This document shows positions 26,802-36,049 of a stretch of DNA of 64,000 nucleotides, piece by piece. Origin of the DNA: an uncultured Polaribacter sp. (GTDB lineage: Bacteria > Bacteroidota > Bacteroidia > Flavobacteriales > Flavobacteriaceae); the NCBI RefSeq assembly GCF_947497125.1, contig NZ_CANMFI010000002.1:98748-162747 (forward strand), written 5' to 3'. The notes under the pieces were generated by a model. The model was not told the origin of the DNA, searched no databases, and worked only from the letters and a program-made list of their open reading frames with translations. The stretch's first letter is position 1. Each line of letters starts with the position of its first letter. Both the position numbers and the translations under genes were made by a program.

Positions 26802-28118
26802 ATGCAAAGAACAACACGTACTTTTTCTATTGATAATATTGCTGACTTTAAAAACAATTTATTGTCTTGGTCTCAGCAATTCGAAACGATTATTTGGTTA
26901 GACTCTAACAACTACCAACAAAAATATTCATCATTTAATTGCGCTCTTGCTGCAGATGATTTTACTTCAATAAAAACAGATTACTACAACGCGTTTCAAA
27001 AGCTAAAAGAATACCAAACAATTACCAAAGATTATATTTTTGGGTACATTACTTATGATGTTAAAAATGATGTAGAGCAACTAACGTCAAATAATTTAGA
27101 TTATTTAGACTTTGCAGATTTGTATTTTTTTCAGCCTAAAAAGCTAATTTTTATTAAAGAAAATAAAGTAGAATTTCTGTATTTAAAAATGGTTGATGAT
27201 GAAATAGACAATGATTTCAACACTATTTTAGAGTATCAAAAATCAGAATTAAAAACAGATGATGCTAAAAATAATTCAGAAAACATTAAGATAAAACTTC
27301 GAACTCAAAAAGAAGAATATCACGCAAAAGTTGCCAAAGTAAAAGAGCATATTTACAGAGGCGATATTTATGAAGCCAATTTTTGCCAAGAATTTTATGC
27401 AGAAAACACTACGATAAATCCTATTGAAGTTTACAAGCATTTAAACCAAATTTCTCAACCACCTTTTGCCGCCTTTTTAAAATTAGACAATCAGTTTGCA
27501 TTGTGTGCATCACCAGAAAGATATTTAAAAAAAGAAGGCCTAAAAATAATTTCTCAGCCAATAAAAGGAACCGCTAAAAGACTTGTAAGTAGTATTGATG
27601 ATCAACAAATTGCTACAAATTTAATGAGAGATGAAAAAGAGCGCGCAGAAAATGTTATGATTGTCGACTTGGTAAGAAATGATTTATCTAAAACAGCTAA
27701 TATTGGCAGTGTGCAAGTAGAAGAACTATGCAAAGTATACTCGTTTAAACAAGTACATCAGTTAATATCAACAGTGGTTTCTGAAGTTAAAGAGACAACA
27801 AACCCGATAGATATTATTCAGAGTACTTTTCCGATGGGCAGTATGACAGGTGCACCAAAAGTATCTGCTATGCAAATAATTGAAACCTTAGAAACAACCA
27901 AACGAGGTTTGTATTCTGGCGCTATTGGTTATTTTACCCCAGAAAACGACTTTGATTTTAATGTTATTATCAGAAGTATACTATACAATTCTGCAAACAA
28001 ATATGTTTCAATTTCGGTTGGTGGCGCTATTACAGCACAATCAAATATCGAAAAAGAATATCAAGAATGCTTATTAAAAGCAAAAGCAATGAAGCATGTT
28101 TTAACAAACGCTAAGTAG
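26802..28118 (+). CDS. pabB: Aminodeoxychorismate synthase component I
   Basis: 438 residues, chorismate-binding family. Makes 4-amino-4-deoxychorismate for folate. Motifs: RGDIYEANFCQEF, ISQPIKGTAKR, DLVRNDLSKTA, STFPMGSMTGAPKVSAMQIIE, GAIGYF and SVGGAIT. The PIKGT lysine distinguishes PabB from TrpE (PIAGT), where it forms a covalent intermediate. The amidotransferase partner (PabA/TrpG) is not in the window. Confidence 0.93.
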   Translation: MQRTTRTFSIDNIADFKNNLLSWSQQFETIIWLDSNNYQQKYSSFNCALAADDFTSIKTDYYNAFQKLKEYQTITKDYIFGYITYDVKNDVEQLTSNNLDYLDFADLYFFQPKKLIFIKENKVEFLYLKMVDDEIDNDFNTILEYQKSELKTDDAKNNSENIKIKLRTQKEEYHAKVAKVKEHIYRGDIYEANFCQEFYAENTTINPIEVYKHLNQISQPPFAAFLKLDNQFALCASPERYLKKEGLKIISQPIKGTAKRLVSSIDDQQIATNLMRDEKERAENVMIVDLVRNDLSKTANIGSVQVEELCKVYSFKQVHQLISTVVSEVKETTNPIDIIQSTFPMGSMTGAPKVSAMQIIETLETTKRGLYSGAIGYFTPENDFDFNVIIRSILYNSANKYVSISVGGAITAQSNIEKEYQECLLKAKAMKHVLTNAK

Positions 28119-28127
28119 TTCTTTAAA

Positions 28128-28964
28128 CTAGCCTAAACCTACATCTAAAGACATCATTACAATAAAACCACCTATAAAACCAAGTGTGGCAATGTCTGTG
28201 TACTTATCTCTTTGAGTTTCTGGTATTACCTCTTCTACTACTACAAAAATCATTGCTCCTGCAGCAAATGCTAATGCATAAGGTAAAATAGGTGTAAAAA
28301 AGGAAACTGCTAAAGCACCTAAAACTGCGGCAACTGGTTCTACAATTGCAGATAATTGACCATACCAAAAACTTTTAAACCTACTTACTCCTTGCCTTCT
28401 TAATGGCATTGCTACCGCAAAACCTTCTGGAAAATTCTGAATTCCGATACCAATTGCCAATGAAATTGCTGCAATAATCATTTCTGTTTGCTCAACCCCA
28501 ACTAAAGTAGATGCCGCCCCAAATAAGACACCAACTGCTAACCCTTCGGGTATATTGTGTAAAGTAATTGCCAATACTAATAAGGTTGTTTTATGCCATT
28601 CTGTTTTTACCCCTTCTGCTTCGTTCTCTTTAAAATTAATATGTAAATGAGGCAGAATTTTATCCAATCCAAAAAGAGACAAAGCTCCCAGACCAAAACC
28701 AATAGCTGCAGGAATTACTTTTACAAAACCTTCTCCTGGGCTATTATCTATTGCTGGCGCTAACAAACTCCAAAAACTTGCGGCAACCATTACACCGCCT
28801 GTAAAGCCTAACATACCGTCTAAAACAGCTCTGTTTGCTTTCTTAAAAAAGAAAACCAAACCTGCACCAGCTGCAGTTAAACCCCAAGTAAAAAGAGAAG
28901 CAAATAATGCTGCCCATATTGGGTTTTGTTTGGCATACTCTACCAATTGATCGAAAATACTCAT
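28128..28964 (-). CDS. ZIP family divalent metal transporter
   Basis: 278 residues, eight membrane helices. Helix 4 carries HNIPEGLAVGV and helix 5 NFPEGFAVAM, the metal-binding core of ZIP carriers; helix 4-5 positions differ between the two (HNIPEG versus QNFPEG), as in GufA-type members. Imports Zn, Mn or Fe. It follows the DtxR/MntR-type regulator by 27 bases in one operon, which suggests regulated metal uptake. Confidence 0.92.
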   Translation of the reverse strand: MSIFDQLVEYAKQNPIWAALFASLFTWGLTAAGAGLVFFFKKANRAVLDGMLGFTGGVMVAASFWSLLAPAIDNSPGEGFVKVIPAAIGFGLGALSLFGLDKILPHLHINFKENEAEGVKTEWHKTTLLVLAITLHNIPEGLAVGVLFGAASTLVGVEQTEMIIAAISLAIGIGIQNFPEGFAVAMPLRRQGVSRFKSFWYGQLSAIVEPVAAVLGALAVSFFTPILPYALAFAAGAMIFVVVEEVIPETQRDKYTDIATLGFIGGFIVMMSLDVGLG

Positions 28965-28991
28965 AATTTTAAAGTCTAGTTGGTTTAATTA

Positions 28992-29657
28992 TTACCCATT
29001 ATGGGCTTTTTTAATGTATAAGTTATTAGCTATTTTGTTTGATACAGATAGTTTTTTGTCATCAATTAAAATAGAAAGCGAATTATCAAACGCCTCTTTA
29101 TCTAAAATGGTGATTTTTTTTCCTAAGCTGATGCCCTTTTTATCTAAAAATTTTAAAAATTCTGATGAAGAATCATCTACACCAACACAAATTCCACTTT
29201 CGTTTTTTAATAATGTTGAAAGCAAACTCTTTTCTATGGTTTTTAAATTTCCTTCTTTATCAGGAATCGGATCTCCGTGAGGATCATGTGTTGGATACCC
29301 TAAAAAAACATCTAATTGATTGATTAATTTTGGCGATTTTATATGTTCTAATTGCTCGGCTACTTCATGAACTTCATCCCAAGAAAAATTTAATTTATCT
29401 ACCAAAAAAACTTCCCATAAACGATGTTTTCTAACAATGTTCGCAGCAGTTTTCACTCCAAATTCTGTAAGTTTTACTCCCTGATATTTTTTATAAATAA
29501 GCACTTCTTTCTCAGATAACTTTTTAATCATATCTGACACCGAAGAAGCTTTAGTTGCTAATTTTTTTGCAATTGCATTGGTTGTAATACCTTTAGCACC
29601 ATCTACCTCTAAATGATAAATAGCTTTTAAATAATTTTCTTCAGAAAGTGTAAACAT
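28992..29657 (-). CDS. DtxR/MntR-family metal-dependent repressor
   Basis: 221 residues. N-terminal winged helix (EENYLKAIYHLEVDGAKGITTNAIAKKL, SVSDMIKKLSEKEVLIYKKYQGVKLTEFG), then the dimerisation and metal-binding domain (VRKHRLWEVFLVDKLNFSWDEVHEVAEQLEHI, the helix holding His/Glu ligands; GYPTHDPHGDPIP), and a C-terminal SH3-like FeoA domain. The FeoA domain is typical of iron-type (IdeR-like) members, although MntR is also possible. Upstream is a perfect palindrome that is its probable operator. Confidence 0.93.
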   Translation of the reverse strand: MFTLSEENYLKAIYHLEVDGAKGITTNAIAKKLATKASSVSDMIKKLSEKEVLIYKKYQGVKLTEFGVKTAANIVRKHRLWEVFLVDKLNFSWDEVHEVAEQLEHIKSPKLINQLDVFLGYPTHDPHGDPIPDKEGNLKTIEKSLLSTLLKNESGICVGVDDSSSEFLKFLDKKGISLGKKITILDKEAFDNSLSILIDDKKLSVSNKIANNLYIKKAHNG

Positions 29658-29676
29658 TGTTACTTTTTTAGTATTA

Positions 29677-29684
29677 CAAATATA
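29677..29684 (-). promoter_or_regulatory. -7 box of the regulator-ZIP operon
   Basis: TATATTTG on the minus strand, matching TAnnTTTG, 20 bases upstream of the regulator start. Its -33 region falls in the palindromic operator. Confidence 0.6.
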
Positions 29685-29701
29685 TACTTTTTTATTTATA
29701 T

Positions 29702-29735
29702 AAATAAATTTTTAGACAAGTCTAAAAATTTATTT
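29702..29735. promoter_or_regulatory. Palindromic operator shared by the metal regulator and the TonB receptor
   Basis: Perfect inverted repeat with 16-base arms: AAATAAATTTTTAGAC, AA, GTCTAAAAATTTATTT. It overlaps the -33 region of the regulator-ZIP operon and abuts a near-consensus -7 box (TAAATTTA, 29735-29742) of the TonB receptor gene. Position and form fit a DtxR-family operator controlling both directions. Confidence 0.8.
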
Positions 29736-29771
29736 AAATTTACCAAAAATAACCAATAATAAAATACCAAT

Positions 29772-32015
29772 ATGAAAAATATTACAACATTTAGTGTCGT
29801 ATTTTTTTTAGGAATTATAACAGCTTTAGCACAAAATAATAGTTTGTCTGGAAAAATAATATCTAACGGTAACGTTTTACCCTTTGCTAATGTGTATGTG
29901 AAAAACACAAAATTAGGTATGTCATCTAATGAAAATGGGATGTATGAAATCAAAAAAATACCTAATGGAACCTACATAATAATTATTAGTAGTGTTGGAC
30001 ATCAAACCAAAGTTGAAAAAATTACGTTTGCTAACAATGAAAAAAAAATTAAAAATTTTGAGTTAAAAGAAAGTCTTGCCTTGGATGAAATTGTGATTTC
30101 TGGAACGTTAAAACCCGTTACAAAATCAAACAGTCCTGTTCCTGTTGAAGTGTATAGTGAAACCTTTTTTAAGAAAAATCCGACGCCCTCTATTTTTGAA
30201 TCTCTACAAAACATAAATGGAGTTAAACCTCAAATAAATTGTAACGTTTGTAATACTGGCGATATTCATATTAATGGTTTAGAGGGTCCTTATACTTTTA
30301 TTTTAATTGATGGCATGCCAATTGTAAGTGGCCTTTCTACCGTTTACGGTTTGTCGGGCATTCCTCAAGCATTAATAGAAAGAGTAGAAATTGTAAAAGG
30401 CCCAGCATCTACTTTATATGGATCAGAAGCTGTGGGCGGAATTATAAATATCATCACTAAAAAACCAACAAATGCGGCTGCTGTATCCACAGATATTTTA
30501 ACAAGCTCTTGGGGAGAAGTAAATACAGATATTGGCGTACGCTATAAAGCATCAGAAAAAATTGACGGACTTTTAGGTGTCAGCTACTTTAATTTTCAAA
30601 ACAGAATTGATAATAATAATGACAACTTTACGGATTTAACATTACAAAACAGAATTTCAATTTTTAACAAATTAAATATTAAAAGAAAAGATAATAAAGT
30701 TTTTACCATTGCTGGGCGTTATGTATATGAAGATCGTTGGGGAGGAGAAATGGATTGGGAGCGAAAATATCGAGGAAGTAATATAAAATACAGTGAAAGT
30801 ATTTATACAAATAGATGGGAAACTTTTGGAACTTATGAGTTACCTGGAGTAGATAATATCGACTTTCAATTTAGTGCAAATGGCCATTATCAAGATTCTT
30901 TTTATGGAACCGATTCTTATGACGCTAAACAATTAATTGGCTTCGGACAGTTTGTTTTTAATAAAAATATTGGTAAAAAACATGATTTACTATTAGGTTT
31001 GGCATATCGCTACAACTATTACGACGATAATTCTTTTGCGACTCTCGACGAAAACGGAGTTGAAAATAAGCCTGCAATTACACACTTACCAGGGATTTTT
31101 GCACAGGATGAAATTGCTCTAAATTCTCAAAATAAATTATTACTTGGCGCAAGATGGGATTATAATAGTTTGCATGGACATATTCTTACACCCCGTTTAA
31201 ATTACAAATGGAACTCCGATGACAATACAGATATTATAAGATTAAGTATAGGCAATGGCTTTAGAGTTGCTAATGTTTTTACCGAAGATCATGCTGCATT
31301 AACTGGCGCAAGGGAAGTAGAATTTAATGGCGAATTAGAACCTGAAACTTCTTGGAATGGTAACATTAATTATGTGAAAAAAATTAATACAGATAAAGCT
31401 TTTATTACCATAGATGCAAGTGCTTTTTACACCTACTTTACCAATCAAATTTTACCAGATTACGAAACCGATCCAAATAAAATAATTTATGCAAATTTAG
31501 ATGGCTATTCTGTATCACAAGGCGTTTCATTAAACACAGATATTTTATTTACCAATGGTTTATCCGTAAATGCGGGAGTTACTTTTATGGATGTTTCTGC
31601 AACAGAAAACAGTGTAAAAACCAGGCAAATATTAACCGAAAGTTTTAGTGGTGTTTGGTCTATTTCTTATAAATTTAATGATAGTTTTAGCATGGATTAT
31701 ACAGGAAATTTATATGGACCAATGCGATTGCCTTTGTTGGGAGAAAATGATACACGAGACCCAAAATCGCCATGGTTTAGTATTCAAAATATTCAATTAA
31801 CAAAAAAAATTAACAATAGTTGGGAATTGTATGGTGGCGTAAAAAATCTACTAAACTTTACACCACCAGCAAATAGTATTAACAGCGCTAACAACCCTTT
31901 TGATGTTGGTGTAGATACTGTTTCTAATCCAGAATTAGCCTTTGACCCAAGTTATATGTATGCATCTAACCAAGGAATTCGTATGTTTTTAGGTTTGCGT
32001 TACACCCTTTTTTAA
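29772..32015 (+). CDS. TonB-dependent receptor, probably metal-regulated
   Basis: 747 residues. Signal peptide (to about LAQN), CarboxypepD_reg domain (LSGKIISNGNVLPFANVYV, about 23-110), plug (ESLQNINGVKPQINCNVCNTGDIHINGLEGPYTFILIDGMP split across its motifs; VERVEIVKGPASTLYGSEAVGGIINIIT) and a 22-strand barrel ending in LGLRYTLF. The plug has a CNVC pair facing where the substrate is expected. The operator position and the divergent regulator/ZIP operon suggest outer-membrane uptake of a metal or metal chelate. Confidence 0.93.
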   Translation: MKNITTFSVVFFLGIITALAQNNSLSGKIISNGNVLPFANVYVKNTKLGMSSNENGMYEIKKIPNGTYIIIISSVGHQTKVEKITFANNEKKIKNFELKESLALDEIVISGTLKPVTKSNSPVPVEVYSETFFKKNPTPSIFESLQNINGVKPQINCNVCNTGDIHINGLEGPYTFILIDGMPIVSGLSTVYGLSGIPQALIERVEIVKGPASTLYGSEAVGGIINIITKKPTNAAAVSTDILTSSWGEVNTDIGVRYKASEKIDGLLGVSYFNFQNRIDNNNDNFTDLTLQNRISIFNKLNIKRKDNKVFTIAGRYVYEDRWGGEMDWERKYRGSNIKYSESIYTNRWETFGTYELPGVDNIDFQFSANGHYQDSFYGTDSYDAKQLIGFGQFVFNKNIGKKHDLLLGLAYRYNYYDDNSFATLDENGVENKPAITHLPGIFAQDEIALNSQNKLLLGARWDYNSLHGHILTPRLNYKWNSDDNTDIIRLSIGNGFRVANVFTEDHAALTGAREVEFNGELEPETSWNGNINYVKKINTDKAFITIDASAFYTYFTNQILPDYETDPNKIIYANLDGYSVSQGVSLNTDILFTNGLSVNAGVTFMDVSATENSVKTRQILTESFSGVWSISYKFNDSFSMDYTGNLYGPMRLPLLGENDTRDPKSPWFSIQNIQLTKKINNSWELYGGVKNLLNFTPPANSINSANNPFDVGVDTVSNPELAFDPSYMYASNQGIRMFLGLRYTLF

Positions 32016-32018
32016 ACC

Positions 32019-32510
32019 ATGAAGAAACTATTTTTCTTTTTTATTGTATTCGGATGTATAACTGCTAAATCACAAACAAAACAAGTTGTTTTAAAAACGG
32101 TAACGTTTGCTGAAGTGGAAAAACTTCAAAAAGAAAACCCAAAACCAATAGTAGTGTTTGTATATACAGATTGGTGTAAATTTTGCTTTTCTATGAAACA
32201 ACGTTCGTTTAAAAACAAAGAAATAGTTCAGTATTTAAATGACCATTTTTACTTTATAAATTTAAATGCCGAAAGTAAAAAAAACATCACTTTTTTAACA
32301 TCTACATTTAATTATAAACCTACAGGTACAAACACTGGCATACACGAACTAGCCAATGAGTTAGCCTCTGTAAAAGGTAGAGTTTCGTACCCAACAACAA
32401 CCATTTTAAACACAAACTTTGAAATCGATATACAAAAAGTAGGTTATCTAGATCAAAAAACAATAAAAAAGCTATTAACTAACTATATAAAATACAACCA
32501 AACTCTTTAA
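32019..32510 (+). CDS. Periplasmic thioredoxin-like protein
   Basis: 163 residues. Signal peptide (LFFFFIVFGCITAKSQ), then a thioredoxin fold with the active site YTDWCKFCFSMKQ, like DUF255/thioredoxin_7 proteins. C-terminal cis-proline region VSYPTTTIL. It starts 3 bases after the TonB receptor stop codon, so the two are cotranscribed. It could reduce the receptor's CNVC pair, or a metal ion or chelate; that is inference. Confidence 0.88.
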   Translation: MKKLFFFFIVFGCITAKSQTKQVVLKTVTFAEVEKLQKENPKPIVVFVYTDWCKFCFSMKQRSFKNKEIVQYLNDHFYFINLNAESKKNITFLTSTFNYKPTGTNTGIHELANELASVKGRVSYPTTTILNTNFEIDIQKVGYLDQKTIKKLLTNYIKYNQTL

Positions 32511-32511
32511 G

Positions 32512-32536
32512 AAAACCAAGCTATCGGTGGTTTTTT
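32512..32536 (+). terminator. Terminator after the TonB receptor-thioredoxin operon
   Basis: AAAACCA (32512-32518) pairs with TGGTTTT (32528-32534), followed by further T residues. Confidence 0.65.
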
Positions 32537-32550
32537 ACTTTTTAAGATAT

Positions 32551-32558
32551 TACATTTG
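32551..32558 (+). promoter_or_regulatory. -7 box of mfd
   Basis: TACATTTG, a perfect TAnnTTTG match, 17 bases before the TTG start. Confidence 0.6.
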
Positions 32559-32575
32559 CATAAAATAATAATTCG

Positions 32576-35500
32576 TTGAGCAAGCAGCATATTGTAAATC
32601 AATACCAGAACTCTGCAAGTGTTTTGCAGATAAACAAAGAACTTCAACAAGAAAAAAACCATTTTAAAATAGCTAATTTGGTGGGTTCGTCGTTGTCTTT
32701 TGTGATATCCGAAAGTTTTAAAAAAGCAGACAAACCCTTTCTTTTAATTTTTAATGATAAAGAAGAAGCTGCTTATTATTTAAATGATTTAGAACAATTA
32801 CTTGGCGATAAAAACGTACTATTTTATCCTGGTTCTTACAGAAGACCTTATCAAATAGAAGAAACAGACAATGCCAATGTTTTGTTACGGTCTGAGGTAT
32901 TAAATAGAATAAATTCTCGTAAAAAACCTGCTGTTATTGTTACTTACCCAACAGCTTTATTCGAAAAAGTAGTTACTAAAAAAGAACTCGACAAAAGCAC
33001 TTTAAAAATAGCTGTTGGCGAAAATTTATCGTTAGATTTTGTAAATGAAGTATTGTTCGAATACAAATTTAAACGGGTAGATTTTGTAATAGAACCAGGC
33101 GATTTCTCTGTTAGAGGTGGTATTATTGATGTGTTTTCTTTTTCGAATGATGAACCTTATCGAATTGAATTTTTTGGTGATGAAATAGACAGTATTCGTT
33201 CTTTTGATGTTGCTACTCAACTCTCTAAAGAGAAACTTCAAAAAGTTTCTATAATGCCCAACGTAGAAAACAAAACACTACAAGAAAATAGAGAAAGTTT
33301 TTTAAAATATATTTCTTCAAAAACAGTTGTTTTTACCAAAAACATCGATTTATTAGTGGGCAATTTAGATACCTTTTTCTCAAAATCAGAAGAAGCGTTT
33401 CTAAAATTATCAAAAGAAATAAACCACGCAAAACCATTAGAATTATTTTGTAATGGTCTTTATATTAAAGAGCAATTACAAAAATTTACTTTAGTCGATT
33501 TTGGCACTCAAAACACCACTGCCAATACCATTCAATTTCAAACAAATTTGCAACCTTCTTTTAATAAGCAGTTCAACTTATTAATTGACAATTTAGAAGA
33601 ATACCACAAAGCAAAATTTACCAATTATATTTTTTGTGCAAACGAACAACAGGCAAAACGTTTTCATGATATTTTTGATGATGCTCCTAATGAGGTTCAT
33701 TACGAAACAGTAGTTTTTCCACTATACAAAGGATTTGTAGATGTTGATAACAAATTGGTTTGTTACACAGATCATGAAATTTTTGAACGATATCATAAAT
33801 TTCGATTAAAAAACGGGTACGCAAAAAAACAAGCCATTACCTTACAAGAATTAAACAAACTAGAAATTGGTGATTATGTAACCCACATGGATCATGGAAT
33901 TGGAAAGTTTGGCGGCTTGCAAAAAATTGATGTTCAAGGTAGAAAACAAGAGGCAATTAAATTAGTTTACGGAGAAAGAGACATTTTATATGTAAGTATC
34001 CACTCGTTACACAAAGTTTCTAAATTTAATGGCAAAGACGGTAAAGCCCCTAAAATATATAAGTTAGGCTCTGGTGCTTGGAAAAAAGTAAAACAAAAAA
34101 CCAAAGCAAGGGTAAAGCATATTGCCTTTAACTTAATTCAGTTATACGCAAAAAGAAAACTACAAAAAGGAGTTGCTTTTGGGCCAGATACGCACATACA
34201 ACATGAGCTAGAAGGAAGTTTTTTGTATGAAGACACACCAGATCAATTTACGGCAACACAAGACGTAAAATTAGACATGGAAAAAGAGCAACCCATGGAC
34301 AGGTTGGTTTGTGGTGATGTTGGTTTTGGCAAGACAGAAGTTGCCGTTAGAGCCGCATTTAAAGCAGTAGATAATGGCAAACAAGTGGCTATTTTAGTGC
34401 CAACAACTATTCTAGCATTTCAGCACTACAAAACTTTTACAGAACGCTTAAAAGAGTTTCCTATTAAGATAGATTATTTAAATAGATTTAGAACTGCAAA
34501 GCAAAAAACTGCCGCCATAGAAGGGGTAAATAATGGCTCTGTAGATATTATCATTGGCACACATCAACTAACCAATAAACGCTTGCAATTTAAAGACTTG
34601 GGCTTGTTAATTATTGATGAAGAACAAAAATTTGGAGTTGCCGTAAAAGACAAGCTAAAAACCTTAAAAGAAAATGTAGATACATTAACACTAACAGCCA
34701 CACCAATACCTAGAACCTTACAATTTAGCTTAATGGCTGCTAGAGATTTATCTGTTATAAAAACACCACCACCAAACAGACATCCAATAGAAAGTAATGT
34801 AATTCGCTTTTCTGAAGAAACCATTAGAGATGCCATTTCTTACGAAGTTTCTAGAGGCGGTCAGGTTTTCTTTATCCATAATAGAATAGAAAACATAAAA
34901 GAAGTTGCCGGTTTGCTTCAAAGATTGGTTCCTTCAGCAAAAATAGGAATCGGTCATGGACAAATGGAAGGCAAAAAATTAGAAGCATTAATGCTCGGTT
35001 TTATGGACGGAGATTTTGATGTACTGGTTTCTACCACCATTATAGAAAGTGGTTTAGATGTACCGAACGCAAACACCATATTTATTAATAATGCCAATAA
35101 TTTTGGCTTGTCAGATTTACATCAAATGAGGGGTAGAGTTGGCCGATCTAATAAAAAAGCATTCTGTTATTTTATTACACCAGCCTACCATATGATGACA
35201 GATGATGCACGAAAAAGAATAGAAGCATTGGTGCTTTTTTCTGATTTAGGTAGCGGAATTAATATTGCTATGAAAGATTTAGAAATTAGAGGTGCCGGAG
35301 ATTTATTAGGTGGAGAACAAAGTGGTTTTATAAACGATATTGGTTTTGATACCTATCAAAAAATACTACAAGAAGCCATAGAAGAGTTAAAAGAAAATGA
35401 ATTTAAAGAGTTGTATCCTATAGACAATTCTAAACCAAAAGAATTTGTAAAGGAAGTAACTTTAGATACCGATTTCGAAATACTTTTTCCGGATGATTAT

Positions 35501-35905
35501 ATCAATTCAATCACAGAAAGACTTGCTTTATACACTAAATTGGGCGATTTAAAAGACGAAAGTGAATTGCAAAATTTTGAAACCGAAATTATAGATCGAT
35601 TTGGCGAAATACCTTTACAAGTAGAAGATTTACTAAACTCTGTTAGAATAAAATGGCTGGCTAAAGAATTAGGCTTAGAAAAAATTATTTTAAAGCAGAA
35701 AAGAATGATGGGGTATTTTGTAGCAAACCAGCAAAGTGATTTTTACCACACAGAAGCTTTTACAAGAATGCTAAAATATGTGCAGCAAAATAGTAAAAGC
35801 TGCGTTATGAAAGAAAAAGAATCTAAAAAAGGCTTACGTTTATTAATAACCTTTATTCGAATTGATAGCGTAAAAACGGCCTTAAATGTTTTACAAAAAG
35901 TATAA
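32576..35905 (+). CDS. mfd: Transcription-repair coupling factor
   Basis: 1109 residues from a TTG start placed just after the promoter. Removes RNA polymerase stalled at lesions and recruits UvrA. The UvrB-like N-terminal region (LFYPGSYRRPYQIEE, FSVRGGIIDVFSF), the RNA polymerase-interacting domain (GDYVTHMDHGIGKFGG), the helicase core with Walker A CGDVGFGKTEVA and DEEQ box IIDEEQKFGV, TLTATPIPRT, motif VI RGRVGRSNKKAFCYF, and the C-terminal TRCF domain are all present. Intact. Repeat element B follows the stop. Confidence 0.97.
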   Translation: MSKQHIVNQYQNSASVLQINKELQQEKNHFKIANLVGSSLSFVISESFKKADKPFLLIFNDKEEAAYYLNDLEQLLGDKNVLFYPGSYRRPYQIEETDNANVLLRSEVLNRINSRKKPAVIVTYPTALFEKVVTKKELDKSTLKIAVGENLSLDFVNEVLFEYKFKRVDFVIEPGDFSVRGGIIDVFSFSNDEPYRIEFFGDEIDSIRSFDVATQLSKEKLQKVSIMPNVENKTLQENRESFLKYISSKTVVFTKNIDLLVGNLDTFFSKSEEAFLKLSKEINHAKPLELFCNGLYIKEQLQKFTLVDFGTQNTTANTIQFQTNLQPSFNKQFNLLIDNLEEYHKAKFTNYIFCANEQQAKRFHDIFDDAPNEVHYETVVFPLYKGFVDVDNKLVCYTDHEIFERYHKFRLKNGYAKKQAITLQELNKLEIGDYVTHMDHGIGKFGGLQKIDVQGRKQEAIKLVYGERDILYVSIHSLHKVSKFNGKDGKAPKIYKLGSGAWKKVKQKTKARVKHIAFNLIQLYAKRKLQKGVAFGPDTHIQHELEGSFLYEDTPDQFTATQDVKLDMEKEQPMDRLVCGDVGFGKTEVAVRAAFKAVDNGKQVAILVPTTILAFQHYKTFTERLKEFPIKIDYLNRFRTAKQKTAAIEGVNNGSVDIIIGTHQLTNKRLQFKDLGLLIIDEEQKFGVAVKDKLKTLKENVDTLTLTATPIPRTLQFSLMAARDLSVIKTPPPNRHPIESNVIRFSEETIRDAISYEVSRGGQVFFIHNRIENIKEVAGLLQRLVPSAKIGIGHGQMEGKKLEALMLGFMDGDFDVLVSTTIIESGLDVPNANTIFINNANNFGLSDLHQMRGRVGRSNKKAFCYFITPAYHMMTDDARKRIEALVLFSDLGSGINIAMKDLEIRGAGDLLGGEQSGFINDIGFDTYQKILQEAIEELKENEFKELYPIDNSKPKEFVKEVTLDTDFEILFPDDYINSITERLALYTKLGDLKDESELQNFETEIIDRFGEIPLQVEDLLNSVRIKWLAKELGLEKIILKQKRMMGYFVANQQSDFYHTEAFTRMLKYVQQNSKSCVMKEKESKKGLRLLITFIRIDSVKTALNVLQKV

Positions 35906-35910
35906 AATTA

Positions 35911-35986
35911 TTTTTAGAAGCTATTTCCTGCTTTCCACTGTATCTTTTTGCAAAAAAGCAAAAAGGATGTCGTTTCAATCAGGGCT
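35911..35986 (+). repeat. Structured intergenic element, copy B (downstream of mfd)
   Basis: Starts TTTTTAGAAGCTATTTCC five bases after the mfd stop and ends AATCAGGGCT. Central stem ATCTTTTTGC with GCAAAAAGGAT, one bulged G, six-A loop: the same shape and bulge position as copy A after greA but with different stem bases. Confidence 0.75.
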
Positions 35987-35995
35987 AAAATTATT

Positions 35996-36017
35996 GCACA
36001 ACTAATTTTAATTGTGC
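35996..36017. terminator. Small hairpin between mfd and the mutS-like gene
   Basis: GCACAA (35996-36001) pairs with TTGTGC (36012-36017) between two convergent genes. A six-base stem with little T-run, so terminator function is only possible. Confidence 0.35.
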
Positions 36018-36049
36018 GGATTATAAAATAAATTTTTAAAAAGCTACTT

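Noticed and set aside
28128..28964. ZIP gene as a calcium/cation antiporter
   Set aside because: The HNIPEG and NFPEG motifs in consecutive helices fix the ZIP family.
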